Assembly: GCA_024304875.1 (NCBI GenBank)
Contig: JAMWZF010000122.1
Coordinates: 1 to 8,373, forward strand
Origin: Paracoccaceae bacterium
Lineage (GTDB): Bacteria; Pseudomonadota; Alphaproteobacteria; Rhodobacterales; Rhodobacteraceae
Length of the DNA stretch: 8,373 bases
Direction: 5' to 3'
This document shows, piece after piece, positions 5,863-8,373 of the stretch. The first letter of the stretch is position 1. Every line of letters starts with the position of its first letter. A program made the position numbers and the translations under genes. The notes beneath the pieces are model-generated. The model saw only the letters and a list, made by a program, of their open reading frames with translations. It did no database searches and had not been told where the DNA came from.

Positions 5863-6675
5863 CTATCCGCCCGCCCGGTCCAGCGCGGCGAAGAGCCGGT
5901 TCGTCAGCGCATGGCCGAACTCCGTCTCCTGCCCTTCCGACGCCCGCCACAGGGTGCCGAGGGCCGCGTGGACCGTTGCCCAGCCAAGGATCCGGGTGCG
6001 GTCCTGCCCGAGCCCCGCCGCCACTCCGCTGGCCATCCGGTCGATCCGGGCCGGATCCAGCGCAAGGTCTCGCCGGCCCACGGGGTTCGCGAAAAGGTTG
6101 GCGCCATCGTAGGCGGGATCGCCGGAGACGCCCTTGGGGTCGATCACCGTCCAGGTCCCGTCCGGGCCGACGATGACGTTGTCATGGTGCAGGTCGCCGT
6201 GCAGGGGCACCGGAGCGGGAGACGTGTCGAGGAGCCGGCGGCAGAGGCGGGCCGCCCGGCCGGGAAGACCCTCGGTCAAGGCCAGGAGCGGGCCGGCCCG
6301 GTGCTCCAGCGGTTCCAGGTCCGGCATCGGCCCGGGCCGGGGCGCCTGGAGCCGGGCGATGAGGCGCGCGAGACCCGCGATGCTCTCGCCGTCACCTGCC
6401 GCGCGGACCGCATCGCCGAGGGGCGCACCGGGCAGCCAGTCCAGCAGCATCGCGTCCCGCGCCGCATCCCGAAGAGGGACCGCGCCGTCGCCGCCCCACC
6501 AGCGCAGAAGCGGCACCCCGCCCATCTCCTCCTGGCCCTCCGGCTTGACCAGCTTGAGGCAGAGCCCGCCGTCGGCGCGGAAGATCCGGCTGCTCGGCGT
6601 CTCGGTCACGAGGGTCAGCCCGGTCAGGCCCCAGCGGCGACGGGCCGCGTCCAGCCGCGTCTGTGGTGCGCTCAC
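5863..6675 (-). CDS. Aminoglycoside phosphotransferase-fold kinase, APH(6)/hydroxyurea kinase-like
   Basis: This 270-residue cytoplasmic small-molecule kinase of the protein-kinase-like fold has a candidate ATP-binding lysine at Lys41 (CLKLVKP), a catalytic loop LHGDLHHDNVIV (158-169; catalytic Asp161, metal-binding Asn166) and a DFG-equivalent VIDPKG (177-182, Asp179). The following GVSGDPAYDGANLFANP block (182-198) is characteristic of the streptomycin 6-kinase/hydroxyurea kinase subgroup. The substrate is unknown; a resistance role should not be assumed for a chromosomal copy between proB and proA. It starts with GTG at 6675, whose GTGA overlaps the proB stop by 4 bp. No Shine-Dalgarno is seen, so translation probably depends on proB. 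The frame stays open upstream through proB, but that part is only a shadow reading. A hairpin with one internal mismatch (5805-5822) lies downstream and might mark the transcript end. Confidence 0.82.
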   Translation of the reverse strand: MSAPQTRLDAARRRWGLTGLTLVTETPSSRIFRADGGLCLKLVKPEGQEEMGGVPLLRWWGGDGAVPLRDAARDAMLLDWLPGAPLGDAVRAAGDGESIAGLARLIARLQAPRPGPMPDLEPLEHRAGPLLALTEGLPGRAARLCRRLLDTSPAPVPLHGDLHHDNVIVGPDGTWTVIDPKGVSGDPAYDGANLFANPVGRRDLALDPARIDRMASGVAAGLGQDRTRILGWATVHAALGTLWRASEGQETEFGHALTNRLFAALDRAGG

Positions 6676-7778
6676 AGCACCATGTCGTCGCGGTGGATCA
6701 GCGCCGCCCGGCCCTTGTAGCCCAGCACCGCCTCGATCTCCTCGCTGCGCCGGCCGAGGATCACCTTGGCCTCGGCGGCGGTATAGCGGGCGAGGCCGAT
6801 GCCGAGGCGTGCGCCCTCGGGCCCGACGATTTCCACCGGCTCGCCGCGGCCGAAGCTGCCCTCGACGGCGCTGACCCCGGCGGGCAGCAGGCTCTTGCCC
6901 TGGCAGAGGGCCCGGGCCGCGCCGGCGTCGACGATGACCCGGCCACGGGGCTTCATCGCCCCGATCCAGCGTTTGCGGGCCGCCTGGGGGTCCCCCTTGG
7001 CGGTGAACCATGTCGCCGAAGCGCCCTCGTCGAGCCCCCGGAGCGGGTTCTGGGGGGCGCCAAGCGTGATCGCCATCTCGCAGCCGGCCTCGGTCGCCAT
7101 GCGGGCGGCCAGAAGCTTGGTCTTCATCCCCCCCTTCGACAGACCGGAGCCGGCATCCCCGGCCTGCGCCTCGATGGCCGGCGTGATCCGGTCGATCCTC
7201 TCGTACCGGAGGGCCGCCGGGTCCTCTGCGGGATTGCCCGAGTAGAACCCGTCCACGTCCGACAGCAGCACGAGGCAGTCGGCCCCCGCCGTCACCGCCA
7301 CCTGCGCCGCCAGCCGGTCGTTGTCGCCGTAGCGGATCTCGTCCGTGGCGACGGTGTCGTTCTCGTTCACGATGGGGGTCACGCCGAGGGACAGGAGCGT
7401 CTCCATCGTCGCGCGGGCATTGAGGTAGCGGCGCCGGTTCGCGCTGTCCTCCAGCGTCACCAGAACCTGCGCGGTGGTGATCCCGTGGGGGGCCAGGGCC
7501 TCCTCGTAGGCGCGGGCGAGGCGGATCTGGCCGACGGCGGCGGCGGCCTGGCTCTGTTCCAGCGCCAGCTCCGTGGCCGGCAGGCCGAGGACCCGGCGGC
7601 CGAGGGCGATCGAGCCCGAGGAGACGAGGACCACGTCCTTGCCCGCGCCGCGAAGCCAGGCCACGTCCTCGGCCAGCGAGGTCAGCCATCCGGAGCGCAG
7701 CGCCCCGCTCTCCCGGTCCACCAGCAGGGCCGAGCCGATCTTGACGACGATGCGCGCGGCATCGCTCAGGGCGCCCAA
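6672..7778 (-). CDS. proB: Glutamate 5-kinase with C-terminal PUA domain
   Basis: This 368-residue enzyme catalyses the first, usually feedback-controlled step of proline synthesis: ATP-dependent phosphorylation of glutamate to glutamyl 5-phosphate, which ProA then reduces. The amino-acid-kinase domain (1 to about 260) shows VVKIGSALL (11-19, Lys13), VSSGSIALG (52-60), VNENDTV (137-143), YGDNDRLAAQVA (150-161), LLSDVDGFY (171-179) and the KGGMKTK motif (216-221). The PUA domain spans about 277-360. The length equals the typical full-length form. The start is a TTG at 7778, supported by a GGAGGA Shine-Dalgarno (plus 7785-7790) 6 bases upstream and by no in-frame ATG or GTG near. It overlaps the obgE 3' end by 13 bp and the kinase start by 4 bp, so the three genes form one transcript. 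Confidence 0.95.
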   Translation of the reverse strand: MGALSDAARIVVKIGSALLVDRESGALRSGWLTSLAEDVAWLRGAGKDVVLVSSGSIALGRRVLGLPATELALEQSQAAAAVGQIRLARAYEEALAPHGITTAQVLVTLEDSANRRRYLNARATMETLLSLGVTPIVNENDTVATDEIRYGDNDRLAAQVAVTAGADCLVLLSDVDGFYSGNPAEDPAALRYERIDRITPAIEAQAGDAGSGLSKGGMKTKLLAARMATEAGCEMAITLGAPQNPLRGLDEGASATWFTAKGDPQAARKRWIGAMKPRGRVIVDAGAARALCQGKSLLPAGVSAVEGSFGRGEPVEIVGPEGARLGIGLARYTAAEAKVILGRRSEEIEAVLGYKGRAALIHRDDMVL

Positions 7779-8373
7779 GAGGTATCCTCCCCGTCGTCCT
7801 CCTCGGCCTTGGCCGCGCGGGCCCGGTCGCCGATGACCCGGCGTAGGGCGCGCAGGACCTCGGTCACGCCTTCGCCGGTGGCGCCGGACATCAGCATGAC
7901 CTCGCCCGCGCCGCCCTCGCGGAGTTCGTCCGCGATGAAGGCCCGCTCCTCGTCGTCGAGGGTGTCGATCTTGTTGAGCACCGTGATCCGCGGCTTCTCG
8001 GCCAGGCCCCCTTCGTAGGCCTCGATCTCGGTCACGATGGTCTGCCAGTCGCCGACCGGGTCGCCCGAGGTGCCGTCGATCAGGTGCAGGAGCACGGCGG
8101 ACCGCTCCACGTGACCGAGGAAGACATCGCCGAGACCCTTGCCCTCGGAGGCGCCCGCGATCAGGCCGGGGATGTCGGCCACGACGAACTCCGCCCCGTC
8201 GACCGAGACGACGCCGAGGTTCGGCACCAGGGTGGTGAAGGGATAATCCGCCACCTTCGGCCGGGCGTTCGAGGTCGCGGCGAGGAAGGTGGACTTGCCC
8301 GCGTTCGGCAGGCCGAGCAGGCCCACGTCGGCGATCAGCTTCAGGCGCAGCCAGAGCGTGCGCTCCACCCCCT
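7766..8373 (-). CDS. obgE: Obg GTPase, C-terminal part (5' end outside the window)
   Basis: The G domain and C-terminus of the essential ribosome-associated GTPase Obg/CgtA, which acts in 50S subunit maturation and stress and cell-cycle control, are present. The frame is open to the window edge; the N-terminal glycine-rich Obg fold is not included. Counting from the valine codon at 8368, the G motifs are G1 GLPNAGKST (19-27), switch I DYPFTTLVP (41-49), G3 DIPGLIAGASEGKGLG (65-80), G4 NKID (132-135) and G5 SGATGEG. The C-terminus is a short acidic tail (EEDDGEDTSWAP) instead of a long extra domain. The stop overlaps the proB start by 13 bp. Obg followed by proB is a common alphaproteobacterial gene order. 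Confidence 0.95.
   Translation of the reverse strand, partial: GVERTLWLRLKLIADVGLLGLPNAGKSTFLAATSNARPKVADYPFTTLVPNLGVVSVDGAEFVVADIPGLIAGASEGKGLGDVFLGHVERSAVLLHLIDGTSGDPVGDWQTIVTEIEAYEGGLAEKPRITVLNKIDTLDDEERAFIADELREGGAGEVMLMSGATGEGVTEVLRALRRVIGDRARAAKAEEDDGEDTSWAP
7785..7790 (-). promoter_or_regulatory. Shine-Dalgarno for the TTG start of proB
   Basis: On the minus strand GGAGGA lies 6 bases before TTG at 7778, within the last codons of obgE. It is the main reason to accept the rare TTG start. Confidence 0.6.

Noticed and set aside
5718..6176. Plus-strand frame with GTG at 5718 and a perfect GGAGGT 6 bases upstream, in the proA-kinase spacer
   Set aside because: The Shine-Dalgarno is attractive, but about two thirds of the frame is antisense to the kinase, the peptide matches no family I know, and the C-terminal part is low-complexity. 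It is worth revisiting only if a plus-strand transcript is seen.
5863..6675. Kinase as an acquired antibiotic-resistance gene
   Set aside because: No mobile element or repeat flanks it, its base composition matches its neighbours, and it is translationally coupled to proB.
6676..7689. Apparent 608-residue fusion in which the kinase frame continues upstream through proB
   Set aside because: The upstream part is the out-of-frame shadow of proB (Arg/Gly/Pro-rich). The real kinase starts at the GTG at 6675 that overlaps the proB stop.

Overview
The window is GC-rich, densely packed chromosomal DNA from an alphaproteobacterium, most likely of the order Rhodobacterales. The evidence is the combination of a ChpT-type histidine phosphotransferase (restricted to alphaproteobacteria that use the CckA-ChpT-CtrA relay), an ornithine-lipid olsBA pair, a small DUF3553 protein and the obgE-proB-proA gene order. 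No mobile element, CRISPR array, tRNA or rRNA gene was found. Almost everything is housekeeping or lineage-core content. The less ordinary material is in the spacers and in two divergent or poorly understood enzymes.

Layout, left to right. (a) 1-34, minus strand: first 11 codons of a gene running off the left edge, possibly ctaA (heme A synthase). (b) 179-922, minus: a TrmJ-type SPOUT RNA methyltransferase, followed by a cluster of GC-rich hairpins. (c) 988-1623, plus: a ThiE-like barrel protein whose key catalytic positions look altered. (d) 1624-1747: a convergent spacer with palindromes and a small AT-rich island. (e) 1748-3342, minus: olsB and olsA, overlapping by 4 bp, which together would make ornithine lipids. 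(f) 3493-3672, minus: a 59-residue DUF3553 protein, separated by only 29 bp from (g) chpT at 3702-4295, plus. (h) 4327-5577, minus: proA. (i) 5578-5862: a 285-bp spacer with a perfect dyad and a nested set of inverted repeats. (j) 5863-8373, minus: obgE (partial) - proB - small-molecule kinase, joined by 13-bp and 4-bp overlaps.

How they fit together. ProB and ProA perform the first two steps of proline synthesis from glutamate. An APH(6)-like kinase is translationally coupled to proB and separates it from proA. This makes it either part of the proline operon or a passenger, and proA may have its own control region. OlsB and OlsA act in sequence on ornithine. ChpT relays phosphate to CtrA and CpdR. 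DUF3553 is a tiny SH3/Tudor-like protein whose promoter region necessarily overlaps that of chpT. No clearly new multi-gene system is visible. The best candidates for undescribed biology are the structured proA leader, the coupled kinase, the divergent ThiE-like enzyme and the DUF3553/chpT pair.
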